NCBI GenBank assembly: GCA_018266435.1
Contig: JAFEAL010000006.1
Span: 62,001 to 126,000, forward strand
Reading direction: 5' to 3'
DNA length: 64,000 nucleotides
Source: Bacteroidota bacterium
GTDB taxonomy: Bacteria; Bacteroidota; Bacteroidia; Cytophagales; Cyclobacteriaceae
Under the pieces are notes generated by a model. The model was given only the letters and a program-made list of their open reading frames with translations, made no database searches and was not told the DNA's origin. Below are positions 9,225 through 17,510 of the stretch, one piece after another (the first letter of the stretch is position 1; the number at the start of each line of letters is the position of its first letter). Position numbers and translations under genes: made by a program.

Positions 9225-10484
9225 ATGAAACCCATCCGTGCAGAACTGCTTACCATAGGAGATGAAATTTTATACGGGCAAATTATTGATACCAATTCGC
9301 AGTGGATGAGTGCCGAGTTGGATAAAGCCGGGATAAAAATCATCCGTATGACTTCCATAGGCGATGAGGAACAGGAAATTTTAACCGCATTCGCGGAAGC
9401 CGAAAGAAGAGCCGATATCATATTGATTACAGGCGGCCTGGGGCCCACGAGCGATGATCTGACTAAGCCGATGCTGGCCAGGTATTTCAACTGTGAAATG
9501 AAACTTCATGAAGAAGCATTGAAAGAAGTGACGGCTTTTTTTAACAGCCGCGGGCGCGAGTTGACCGAGACCAACAAACTTCAGGCCGTGTTGCCGGTTT
9601 GTTGTACCAAAATTACCAACCCCCTTGGCACTGCACCCGGCATGTGGTTTGAAAAAAATGGCAAAGTCTTTATGTCAATGCCCGGAGTGCCCCATGAAAT
9701 GAAAAGAATGATGATTGATTCAGTCATTCCTAAGCTGAAAGAAAAATATAAACCTGCTGCCATCGTTCATAAAATTATCCGCACCATCGGCATAGGCGAG
9801 TCAGTATTGGCCGATAAAATTGCCGATTGGGAAAAGGCATTGCCTCCGCACATAAAGCTGGCTTATTTGCCGAGCATCGGTGAAGTAAGGTTACGGCTGA
9901 CTGGGCTGGGTAACAATGAAATTTTGTTGAACGAAGAAATTGAAGCCATTTCAAATAAGATTATTCCACTGGTTGGTGAATACATTTACGGTTATGGCGA
10001 AGAAAAAATTGAAGAGGCCATTGGCCGGATGCTACGCGAACGGAGCCTCACGCTTTCGATAGCTGAAAGTTGCACAGGCGGGTATGTTTCACACCTGGTC
10101 ACAAGCGTACCGGGTAGCTCGCAATATTTTTTGGGCAGCATGATCCCTTACGACTATCAAATTAAAATGCGACAACTCGGTGTGAAGCCCGAAGTGCTGG
10201 AACAACACGGAGCGGTGAGTGAGGCTACGATCATTGAGATGGCCAACATTGTGCGTGCCAAATTCAACACTGACATTGGTGTAGCTACCAGTGGAATTGC
10301 CGGTCCGGGCGGGGCAACACCAGAAAAACCGGTGGGTTTGGTGTGGATTGCTTACTCCGACAAACACCACACGGTGACAAAAAAATTACAACTTTCAACC
10401 GATCGGCTGCTCAACATCAAGGCCGCGTCTGTTGCGTTACTGAATTTGATTCGAACAAGTTTGCCTGCCCGGCACGTAGGTTAG
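9225..10484 (+). CDS. cinA: CinA family protein (nicotinamide-nucleotide amidase / competence-damage inducible CinA)
   Basis: A 419-residue full-length CinA. The N-terminal MoCF-like domain has 'TIGDEILYGQIIDTN' and 'ITGGLGPTSDD'; the C-terminal domain has 'SIAESCTGGYVSH' and 'ATSGIAGPGG', typical of nicotinamide-mononucleotide deamidases. CinA proteins act in pyridine nucleotide recycling (ADP-ribose pyrophosphatase and NMN deamidase activities in characterised members). The gene is divergent from the hydroxy acid dehydrogenase and has no operon partner within 180 nt downstream. Confidence 0.93.
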   Translation: MKPIRAELLTIGDEILYGQIIDTNSQWMSAELDKAGIKIIRMTSIGDEEQEILTAFAEAERRADIILITGGLGPTSDDLTKPMLARYFNCEMKLHEEALKEVTAFFNSRGRELTETNKLQAVLPVCCTKITNPLGTAPGMWFEKNGKVFMSMPGVPHEMKRMMIDSVIPKLKEKYKPAAIVHKIIRTIGIGESVLADKIADWEKALPPHIKLAYLPSIGEVRLRLTGLGNNEILLNEEIEAISNKIIPLVGEYIYGYGEEKIEEAIGRMLRERSLTLSIAESCTGGYVSHLVTSVPGSSQYFLGSMIPYDYQIKMRQLGVKPEVLEQHGAVSEATIIEMANIVRAKFNTDIGVATSGIAGPGGATPEKPVGLVWIAYSDKHHTVTKKLQLSTDRLLNIKAASVALLNLIRTSLPARHVG

Positions 10485-10621
10485 TCTAAATAATTTATTC
10501 AACTTGGCTCACCCCTAAGATAAACGCAGTTCCATTCTTATTGGCCAAACTATTATTTGATCTGCGGGTTCTTTGGGTATTTCTGCGAATTACAAAATCA
10601 AATTTGGTATGCAAACGCATG

Positions 10622-10653
10622 TTGGCAATCGGATTGAAAATAATCTAACTTTA
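10622..10653 (+). promoter_or_regulatory. Candidate Bacteroidota-type promoter for the E2 gene
   Basis: A TTG at 10622-10624 is followed 21 bp later by TAACTTTA (10646-10653), one mismatch from the TAnnTTTG -7 box. It would give a leader of about 15 nt. Confidence 0.35.
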
Positions 10654-10673
10654 CATCCCTAAAATTTTAGATC

Positions 10674-11966
10674 ATGGCACAAGCAGAATTGATCATGCCC
10701 AAAATGGGCGAAAGCATAATGGAAGCCACTATTTTGAAATGGCTGAAAAAACCAGGCGATAAAATCGAGCAAGATGAAAGCGTGCTCGAAGTAGCCACCG
10801 ATAAAGTAGATACCGAAGTGCCTTCGAGTTATGCAGGCGTGCTCAAAGAAATTCTGGCCAAAGAAGGTGAAGTAGTAAAAGTGGGCAAGCCCATTGCCAT
10901 CATTACTACTGATGCCGCGGTGGCCACCAAGAGCGGAGAACCTGCGTCGGCACCAGCTGTCACCAACTCTGCACCGGCAATAGAAAAACTTGCACCCGCT
11001 GTAGTGGCTACCAATGGCCACTCCACAACAACCGATTTTAAAACGTCATCGCGTTTTTATTCTCCACTCGTAAAAAATATTGCCAAAGAAGAAGGCATAG
11101 CAGTAGCCGAGTTGGAGGCAATTTCAGGCACAGGCCTCGAAGGCCGTGTAACCAAAAAAGATATTTTGGGTTACGTGCAAAATCGTAAACTGGGTCAAAC
11201 AGTAGTTGCCTCCCGTCAGGTTTCTTCTGCCCCACTCGTACCTGCGTCAATAAATGCTGGAGATGAAATCATCCAGATGGATCGTATGCGCAAGATGATA
11301 GCCGAACGCATGGTGGATAGCAAACGGATTTCGCCACACGTTACTTCTTTTGTAGAAGCCGATGTGTCGGGCATTGTTTATTGGCGCAATAAAACAAAAG
11401 AAGAATTTCAGAAACGAACCGGTGAGGCGCTCACCTTTACCCCTCTTTTTGTAGAAGCAGTGGTGCTGGCCATTAAAGATTACCCGATGATCAATATACA
11501 AGTAGACGGAGACAAGATCATCAAGAAAAAAGAAATTAATATCGGTATGGCTGTGGCGTTGCCTTCGGGCAATTTGATTGTGCCCGTCATACGCAATGCT
11601 GACCAGTACAGTTTGAGCGGGCTCGCCAAAGTAGTCAATGACTTAGCTAAGCGTGCACGCGAAAATAAATTGAAACCCGATGAGTTAGCGGGAGGAACCT
11701 TCAGTGTTTCAAACGTAGGCTCATTTGGTAACGTAATGGGTACACCTATCATTATGCAGCCGCAGGTAGCCATTCTTGCCTTGGGTGCTGTGCAAAAAAA
11801 ACCGGCTGTGATTGAAACACCTTATGGTGACTCAATTGCTATCCGCCACAAAATGTTTTTATCACACTCGTACGATCACCGCGTGGTGGATGGTGCCCTG
11901 GGTGGAAGTTTTGTGAGACGGGTAGCGGACTATCTCGAAAAATTTGATGTAACGAGATCGGCTTAA
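10674..11966 (+). CDS. 2-oxo acid dehydrogenase complex E2 (dihydrolipoamide acyltransferase)
   Basis: A 430-residue E2 subunit. Residues 1-76 are a lipoyl domain with the lipoylated Lys44 in TDKVDTEVPS. An Ala/Pro-rich linker follows, then a peripheral subunit-binding domain at about 124-160 (SPLVKNIAKEEG...GRVTKKD) and a catalytic domain with His402 in SYDHRVVDG. It transfers acyl groups to CoA in the pyruvate, 2-oxoglutarate or branched-chain oxoacid dehydrogenase complex. The single lipoyl domain and overall sequence favour a branched-chain (BkdB-like) type. No E1 or E3 gene adjoins it. It converges with the histidine kinase gene with only 7 nt between them. Confidence 0.9.
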   Translation: MAQAELIMPKMGESIMEATILKWLKKPGDKIEQDESVLEVATDKVDTEVPSSYAGVLKEILAKEGEVVKVGKPIAIITTDAAVATKSGEPASAPAVTNSAPAIEKLAPAVVATNGHSTTTDFKTSSRFYSPLVKNIAKEEGIAVAELEAISGTGLEGRVTKKDILGYVQNRKLGQTVVASRQVSSAPLVPASINAGDEIIQMDRMRKMIAERMVDSKRISPHVTSFVEADVSGIVYWRNKTKEEFQKRTGEALTFTPLFVEAVVLAIKDYPMINIQVDGDKIIKKKEINIGMAVALPSGNLIVPVIRNADQYSLSGLAKVVNDLAKRARENKLKPDELAGGTFSVSNVGSFGNVMGTPIIMQPQVAILALGAVQKKPAVIETPYGDSIAIRHKMFLSHSYDHRVVDGALGGSFVRRVADYLEKFDVTRSA

Positions 11967-11973
11967 AGTTCAA

Positions 11974-13323
11974 TCACCAATATTCCTGACGGAAATTTTG
12001 TGAGCGGCTTTGCGACTGTTCCTCAGTTGTGGGCAATTCAATTCTGAACTCTGTTCTTTTGGTTTCGCTTTGTTCCAGAAAAATTTGGCCACCATTGAAC
12101 TGAACAAAAAAGGCAGCCATAGCCAAACCCAGGCCGGTGCCTTTTTCCCCGTTTGTTCCCAACGTAGAGGTAATCTGATAGGTGAATAATTTTTCTTTGA
12201 AATGATCTGGAATGGGTTGGCCTTCGTTGCAAACACGGAGAATGGCCGTTCCATCGTTGGCAAAACTTTCGATAGTTACCTCGGTACCCACAGCAGAAAA
12301 CTTGATGGAGTTGGAGATCAAACTGCGGATAGCAATGCGAATCATTTCTTCATCTGCAAAAACAGTAAGATTGGGCTCAACCTTCAATTTTATGTTTATT
12401 TTTTTATTGGCAGCAGCCGGTTGAAATAAATTTACATGATCTTCAAGGTGTTTAACAAAATCAATGGATTGTTTTTCAGAAACAAAGCCTTCCATCTGCG
12501 ATCGTGACCAGCGCACCAACCCGTGCAGCAAGCCGGTAACGTTGGAGAGTTGATCTCCGATCTGATCTAAAAATGAGCGAAACTCATTTTCTTTAAACTG
12601 ACCCTGAGCTTGCATGTGCAGTAAGCTCGAAAGCGTATTGAGCGGAGAGTTTACATCGTGTGAGAGGATGGAGATGATCTTGTTCTTTTGTTGGTTGAGT
12701 TCTTCCACTTTTCTTTTCTGTTCGGCAAGGTCGGTGAACTGTAAAAAATTTTTCCGCCTGCGAAACTCCAAAACCATACCTACCAAAGCAAAGTAAATAA
12801 AGGTGATAAAAAGGTGTGGGTACTGGCTGAAGTAAAACGGATTGCGGTTGATGAACTGAGAGTAAGCAAGAAACAAGAGTAACAGCACTAAGTTTAGCAA
12901 CAGTCCGTGACGCAAATTGAGGCCGCTGGCCGCCACCACCAGTATCCAAATTAGAAATAACAAATTGGTAATATAATAACCGGGCATGTGTGCAAATGTG
13001 GCCGTCACCAGGGCTGCGGCAAAACTGATGCAGGCAATCACCACAAAACCAAGCGGAATAAAATTCAGACTTATGTTTTTCTTAAATGTGAAAACCATGA
13101 TTGCCGATGCAATCGAAAGTACGCAGATGCGCGAGAGCAGTACAATACTAAAATCAACATCACGAAAAAAATCAATGACCAAAAACGCAGACATACCAAA
13201 GAGTGTGATGAACGTTACCAGCCTGAGCAAAAGCAAATTAGAAGGCTGTACAAATCGGATGTAATCCTTCTCTTGTTGAGAGGGGAATTTCCAGATGAAA
13301 GAATATCGCGAAAAAAATTGCAA
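11974..13323 (-). CDS. Membrane sensor histidine kinase
   Basis: A 449-residue kinase. About six transmembrane helices (residues 31-185) form a membrane sensor with no large periplasmic domain. A coiled coil (195-215) leads to the HisKA H-box SILSHDVNSPLN with phospho-acceptor His222. The HATPase_c domain ends with the G-box GEKGTGLGLAM. The residue after His is Asp, as in the common HD/HE acceptor pair. No response regulator gene adjoins it, so it is an orphan kinase here. It is divergent from the cystathionine synthase-like gene with 56 nt between. Confidence 0.88.
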   Translation of the reverse strand: MQFFSRYSFIWKFPSQQEKDYIRFVQPSNLLLLRLVTFITLFGMSAFLVIDFFRDVDFSIVLLSRICVLSIASAIMVFTFKKNISLNFIPLGFVVIACISFAAALVTATFAHMPGYYITNLLFLIWILVVAASGLNLRHGLLLNLVLLLLFLAYSQFINRNPFYFSQYPHLFITFIYFALVGMVLEFRRRKNFLQFTDLAEQKRKVEELNQQKNKIISILSHDVNSPLNTLSSLLHMQAQGQFKENEFRSFLDQIGDQLSNVTGLLHGLVRWSRSQMEGFVSEKQSIDFVKHLEDHVNLFQPAAANKKINIKLKVEPNLTVFADEEMIRIAIRSLISNSIKFSAVGTEVTIESFANDGTAILRVCNEGQPIPDHFKEKLFTYQITSTLGTNGEKGTGLGLAMAAFFVQFNGGQIFLEQSETKRTEFRIELPTTEEQSQSRSQNFRQEYW

Positions 13324-13379
13324 GTTTGTGTGATTAAGTAGGTTGTGACAAAGTAAATAAAAATTTTAATCAAAAAGTT

Positions 13380-14525
13380 ATGCTGTTCGGAACGAAAGCT
13401 ATTCATGCAGGTGTAGAACCCGACCCATCCACAGGCGCAATTATGACGCCCATTTTTCAAACGTCAACGTACGTGCAAGAGTCACCGGCCCAGCATAAAG
13501 GCTATGCTTATGCACGCGGGGCAAACCCTACTCGTAACCAACTTCAGAAAAGTATTGCGGCTCTGGAGAATGGAAAGTTTGGGTTATGCTTTTCTTCTGG
13601 TATGGCCGCTACTGATGCCGTACTGCGTTTGTTGAACCCGGGCGATGAAGTAATCACCAGCAACGATTTGTACGGAGGCTCGTATCGCTTGTTTACCAAA
13701 GTATACGAGCGAGTTGGAATTAAATTCCACTTTATTGATTTGACCGATGCCAGCAATGCAGAGAAATACATCAATTCAAAAACAAAACTGTTTTGGGTTG
13801 AGACTCCTTCTAACCCGCTGATGCGTATCATTGATGTTGAGGCGTGTGTAAAAATGGCAAAAAAACACAATTGTCGGGTGGCGGTAGATAACACATTTGC
13901 ATCGCCTTATTTACAAAACCCACTCAGCCTGGGTGCAGACATTGTCATGCATTCCGTTACAAAATACTTAGGCGGCCACAGCGATGTGATCATGGGTGCA
14001 CTGATTGTAAATGATGAAAAACTACATCAGGATCTGGCTTTCATAGCCAACTCGTGCGGAGCCGTGCCGGGACCGCAAGATTCATTTTTAGTATTGCGGG
14101 GAATAAAGACCTTGCACTTGCGAATGGAGCGGCATTGCAGCAACGGCAGAAAAGTAGCCGAGTTTTTGCGCAGCCATCCAAAAGTAGGAAAAGTACATTG
14201 GCCAGGATTTGCCGACCACCCCAACCATGCCATTGCAAAAAAGCAAATGCGTGATTTTGGCGGAATGCTGTCATTTGTTTTAAAAGATGATCAGCTTGAC
14301 AAGGCAAAGACCTTGATGGAGAATGTAGAACTGTTTTCATTGGCAGAATCATTGGGCGGTGTGGAGTCGCTGATTAACCACCCGGCATCAATGACACATG
14401 CAAGCATTCCCCGCGAAGAGCGGATCAAAAACGGATTGACCGACTCATTGATCCGGTTGAGCGTGGGCGTGGAGGATGCCGAAGACTTACTGGAAGATTT
14501 GAGCCAGGCACTGAAAAAAGTATAA
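13380..14525 (+). CDS. Cystathionine gamma-synthase / gamma-lyase family PLP enzyme
   Basis: A 381-residue enzyme of the Cys/Met metabolism PLP family. It has 'FSSGMAATDAVLRLL', 'VDNTFASPY' and the PLP-binding Lys195 in HSVTKYLGGHSDV, and ends with the family's 'IRLSVGVEDAEDLLEDL'. It catalyses gamma-replacement or gamma-elimination in transsulfuration. Synthase (MetB), gamma-lyase and beta-lyase cannot be separated on motifs alone; overall it reads as cystathionine gamma-synthase. No SAM riboswitch fits in the short upstream gap. Confidence 0.9.
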   Translation: MLFGTKAIHAGVEPDPSTGAIMTPIFQTSTYVQESPAQHKGYAYARGANPTRNQLQKSIAALENGKFGLCFSSGMAATDAVLRLLNPGDEVITSNDLYGGSYRLFTKVYERVGIKFHFIDLTDASNAEKYINSKTKLFWVETPSNPLMRIIDVEACVKMAKKHNCRVAVDNTFASPYLQNPLSLGADIVMHSVTKYLGGHSDVIMGALIVNDEKLHQDLAFIANSCGAVPGPQDSFLVLRGIKTLHLRMERHCSNGRKVAEFLRSHPKVGKVHWPGFADHPNHAIAKKQMRDFGGMLSFVLKDDQLDKAKTLMENVELFSLAESLGGVESLINHPASMTHASIPREERIKNGLTDSLIRLSVGVEDAEDLLEDLSQALKKV

Positions 14526-14539
14526 TTTTATAGGTAAGG

Positions 14540-14570
14540 TTGGCTATTTATTAGCAATGCACTAATATTG
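14540..14570 (+). promoter_or_regulatory. Candidate promoter for the tRNA-Asn transcript
   Basis: TTG at 14540-14542, a 20-bp spacer and TAATATTG at 14563-14570 match the Bacteroidota TTG/TAnnTTTG promoter with one mismatch. The predicted leader to the tRNA is about 100 nt. Confidence 0.4.
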
Positions 14571-14677
14571 CACTCCCAAATTCCTCCTTACCTGTCGTAA
14601 AGGCAGGGCCGATTGATTAGAACCCTCTCTTATGGGCCTGATCCGTGGGTAAAGCAGGAATGAAATTAGAAGTAAAA

Positions 14678-14751
14678 TCCTCCTTAGCTCAGCTGGTTAG
14701 AGCATCTGACTGTTAATCAGAGGGTCCTTGGTTCAAGTCCAAGAGGAGGAG
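14678..14751 (+). tRNA. tRNA-Asn (anticodon GTT)
   Basis: The cloverleaf folds fully: 7-bp acceptor stem TCCTCCT/AGGAGGA, D-arm with AGCTGGTTAGAGC, anticodon stem TCTGA/TCAGA around loop CTGTTAA (anticodon GTT at 14712-14714), and T-arm CTTGG-TTCAAGT-CCAAG. The discriminator base is G. CCA is not encoded. Confidence 0.97.
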
Positions 14752-14752
14752 C

Positions 14753-14780
14753 AAAGCCACTGAAAAGTGGCTTTTTTGCT
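14753..14780 (+). terminator. Rho-independent terminator after tRNA-Asn
   Basis: AAAGCCACT (14753-14761), a GAAA tetraloop and AGTGGCTTT (14766-14774) form a 9-bp stem, followed by TTTGC and a further T-run. Confidence 0.85.
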
Positions 14781-14792
14781 TTTTTATACTCT

Positions 14793-14823
14793 TTTGCAAA
14801 TATGGTTAAACATTTTACCTTTG
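14793..14823 (+). promoter_or_regulatory. Bacteroidota promoter for rpsT
   Basis: TTTG at 14793-14796, a 19-bp spacer and TACCTTTG at 14816-14823 match the TTTG/TAnnTTTG consensus exactly. The start codon follows 20 nt later. Confidence 0.75.
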
Positions 14824-14843
14824 CACTCCTTTTATAAAACAGT

Positions 14844-15098
14844 ATGGCAAATCATAAATCGGCAGAAAAAAGAATCAGGGCAAACGCTAAAAAGCGCGAC
14901 AGAAACCGCTATCAGCATAAAACAACCCGTACGCATGTTAAAAAATTGCTGAGTACTACTAAAAAAGACGAAGCACAAAAACTGCTGACGGAAGTTACAG
15001 CCATGCTCGATAAATTAGCTAAGAATAATATCATTCACTGGAAAAAAGCGGCTAATCAAAAAAGCAGGCTGGCTAAGCGTGTGAACGCGATGGCATAA
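14844..15098 (+). CDS. rpsT: 30S ribosomal protein S20
   Basis: An 84-residue, highly basic protein with the family N-terminus MANHKSAEKRIRANAKKRDR and C-terminal 'IHWKKAANQKSRLAKRVNA'. S20 binds 16S rRNA early in 30S assembly. Length and start agree with the family. It has its own consensus promoter and is closed by a hairpin terminator at 15126-15158, so it is monocistronic. Confidence 0.97.
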   Translation: MANHKSAEKRIRANAKKRDRNRYQHKTTRTHVKKLLSTTKKDEAQKLLTEVTAMLDKLAKNNIIHWKKAANQKSRLAKRVNAMA

Positions 15099-15125
15099 AC
15101 CCGGTGTGACAACACATTTTATTTT

Positions 15126-15158
15126 CCCTTTCCTGCCGCGTGTGGGGGAGGGTTTTTT
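15126..15158 (+). terminator. Rho-independent terminator after rpsT
   Basis: CCCTTTCC (15126-15133) pairs with GGGGAGGG (15145-15152), with two G-T wobbles, followed by six T. Its position makes a start for the next gene at 15140 unlikely. Confidence 0.7.
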
Positions 15159-15172
15159 ATTTCTATTTTTTT

Positions 15173-16327
15173 GTGAAAAAAGAAAAAATCTATTCTAACC
15201 AGTTTTGGCTTCTGTGCGTAAGTTCGCTTTTGTTTTTTGCGAGTTTTAATATGATTATTCCCGAATTGCCTGAGTTTATTACGAAACTGGGTGGGGCAGA
15301 TTACAAAGGGTTGATTATTTCTCTTTTTACACTTACGGCCATGCTCTCGCGCCCGTTTAGCGGTAAGTTGGCCGATCGGCTCGGAAGGAAGCCGGTAATC
15401 ATTTTTGGCGGAATAGTGTGCCTCATCAGTAGTTTATTCTACCCTGCACTCACCACATTATATGGTTTTTTTATCCTCCGGTTATGCCATGGGTTTTCAA
15501 CAGGGTTTTCACCTACCGGGATTTCAACGTATGTTTCAGATATAATCCCACCTAACCGAAGGGGTGAGGCAATGGGCCTCATCGGCACGGCCGGTGCATT
15601 AGGCATGGCTTGTGGGCCCGCCATTGGCGGATTAGTGGCCAACCGGCTAAGCCTGAATTGGATGTTTTATTTGTCTTCTTTCTTTGCTTTAGTATCTGTG
15701 ATGCTGGTACTCAGCATAAGAGAGACGCTGGTCGAGCGGCAGTCCATATCGTGGGCACTTTTTAAAATTCAAAAAAGAGATTTATTTGAGCCCCGCGTTA
15801 TGGTTCCTTGTTTGGTCATGGTGCTGGCGGCTTTTGCATACGGTGCGGTGTACACATTAATGCCCGATTTTGGCAAACACCTGGGCATACAAAACAAAGG
15901 ATTACTGTTTGCCTTTCTTACAGTTGCTTCGCTGCTGGTGCGGTTGGTGGCCGGCAAGGTATCGGATAGGTATGGGCGAGTGCCCGTATTAAAAATCTCT
16001 GTTACCCTAATTACGATCTCTATGTTGATCATCGGGTTAGCTGACAAAAACTGGATGCTGATGGCAGGCGTAAGTTTGTATGGGTTGGCTCAGGGATCTG
16101 CTTCTCCCACCATGCTGGCTTGGGCCACAGATTTAAGCCATGAAGTACATCGAGGTAGAGGAATTGCCTCGTTGTACATTTCTATGGAAATGGGCATTGG
16201 TTTGGGCGCTTTTTTTACAGGTGTGGTTTATGCTAATTCGCATGAAAATTTTATTCTTTGTTTCGGTCTTTGTGCTTTGTTATCAATGGCAGCATTGATT
16301 ATTCTATTCATCAGAAAATCAGATTGA
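15173..16327 (+). CDS. MFS transporter
   Basis: A 12-helix major facilitator superfamily permease, about 384 residues from the GTG at 15173. An in-frame ATG at 15140 lies inside the rpsT terminator, so the GTG is preferred. The MFS signature in the loop between helices 2 and 3 is clear (GKLADRLGRKPV), with its second-half echo GKVSDRYGRVPV. The pattern resembles drug or metabolite exporters of the DHA1 type. The substrate is unknown. No neighbour suggests one. Confidence 0.85.
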   Translation: MKKEKIYSNQFWLLCVSSLLFFASFNMIIPELPEFITKLGGADYKGLIISLFTLTAMLSRPFSGKLADRLGRKPVIIFGGIVCLISSLFYPALTTLYGFFILRLCHGFSTGFSPTGISTYVSDIIPPNRRGEAMGLIGTAGALGMACGPAIGGLVANRLSLNWMFYLSSFFALVSVMLVLSIRETLVERQSISWALFKIQKRDLFEPRVMVPCLVMVLAAFAYGAVYTLMPDFGKHLGIQNKGLLFAFLTVASLLVRLVAGKVSDRYGRVPVLKISVTLITISMLIIGLADKNWMLMAGVSLYGLAQGSASPTMLAWATDLSHEVHRGRGIASLYISMEMGIGLGAFFTGVVYANSHENFILCFGLCALLSMAALIILFIRKSD

Positions 16328-16751
16328 GATTTTTCCTGCTCCTTAAAAATTAATTTCCGGCAAGGGAAAACGTTGCGAATACGTGACGCGAATAGATGTA
16401 AATTCAAACAGCCAGACATGATCTGGCTAACCATACAGACTCAGGAAAACCGGCTGGATGAGTTTAATAAATACAACAGGCAGCTGGCCAGTTAGGCAAA
16501 GTATTGAACTTCTTCAATGCGATTGTGCAACTAAGGTTTTGATCATCTTGTCCCTCATACACGATTTTAAAATTAAAATAGGACCAGAAGACCAAAAGAT
16601 TAAAACAAAAATGCTGAACGCTCTTGATCTGTTTTTTTATTCATTGTAACGAGAGTAATCAACCTAAGTTATAAGACACGGAGGTTAGCGTATGCATATT
16701 TTTTATCTTTTTTTGAAAAAAGAAAAACTACCTTGTCATGAAAATGATCTG
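16328..16751. other. Gene-poor gap between the MFS and YhhN genes
   Basis: About 420 nt with only short open frames. A 63-codon frame at 16458-16649 and a ~25-codon frame ending at 16495 show no family resemblance or ribosome binding site. No clear terminator or promoter was found. Confidence 0.5.
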
Positions 16752-17423
16752 ATGAAACTCTCTCCAACTCTTTTTTTCTTTGGCCTACTCTTTTTGTCTG
16801 AAATACTTATACAAATTTTTGGGGTAACGTACCTGAATTGGTTGATCAAACCTCTGATTGTGCCTGTGCTGGGTCTTTGGTATTTTCAACAAACCGGTCA
16901 TTTGAAAAATATTTTTGTAGCAGCCTTGTTTTTTTGCTGGCTTGGTGATGTCTGCTTATTGATTGAGCAAAAAAGCGAATGGTTTTTCATAGCCGGGCTT
17001 GGCTCTTTTTTACTGGCCCATGTGCTGCTGATTTTGTCCTACCGAAAATTCCGGGGTTCTTCCGGAGAAGAATTGAATATCCCGCAGAAGATGCGTGCCT
17101 CATTGCCGGTGATTTTAGCAGGCACCGGATTGATAACTATTTTATTTCCTCGCTTGGGTGGCTTGCAAGTACCGGTTATGATCTACACAACAGCCGTAAT
17201 AGTAATGGTGCTTCAGTCTTTCTTTCGCTATGGGTTGACATCAACAGGTAGTTTTTGGAGTGTTTCTTTTGGTGCAATAGCATTTCTGTTATCAGATTCA
17301 TTGCTTGCCCTTAATAAATTTCTGCACCCAATTTATCTGGCCGGAGTATGGGTCATGGCTACCTACATGGCGGCCGTATTTCTTATTGTGCGGGGTATGA
17401 TTTTGCATCCGGATAAACGGTAA
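16752..17423 (+). CDS. YhhN family protein (lysoplasmalogenase-like)
   Basis: A membrane protein of about 223 residues with seven to eight transmembrane helices. The family features 'FCWLGDVCLL' and 'SDSLLALNKF' hold the conserved acidic residues thought to form the catalytic site in TMEM86B/YhhN. Characterised members hydrolyse the vinyl-ether bond of lysoplasmalogens. I place the start at 16752 (MKLSPTLFFF), because the 20 residues upstream are charged and not family-like. Activity on lysoplasmalogen here is inferred from family only. Confidence 0.8.
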   Translation: MKLSPTLFFFGLLFLSEILIQIFGVTYLNWLIKPLIVPVLGLWYFQQTGHLKNIFVAALFFCWLGDVCLLIEQKSEWFFIAGLGSFLLAHVLLILSYRKFRGSSGEELNIPQKMRASLPVILAGTGLITILFPRLGGLQVPVMIYTTAVIVMVLQSFFRYGLTSTGSFWSVSFGAIAFLLSDSLLALNKFLHPIYLAGVWVMATYMAAVFLIVRGMILHPDKR

Positions 17424-17510
17424 TCATGCATTCTATTAAGTAATCATTTTTTGAAGATCGACCTGAATCTTTTCATTTGAAATGACGACATTTAATATTC
17501 AATTTTTTTT

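Noticed and set aside
15140-15172. Upstream ATG for the MFS transporter
   Set aside because: It lies within the rpsT terminator hairpin; the GTG at 15173 is cleaner.
16458-16649. 63-codon frame in the gap before the YhhN gene
   Set aside because: No family similarity, no clear start signal, composition like non-coding sequence.
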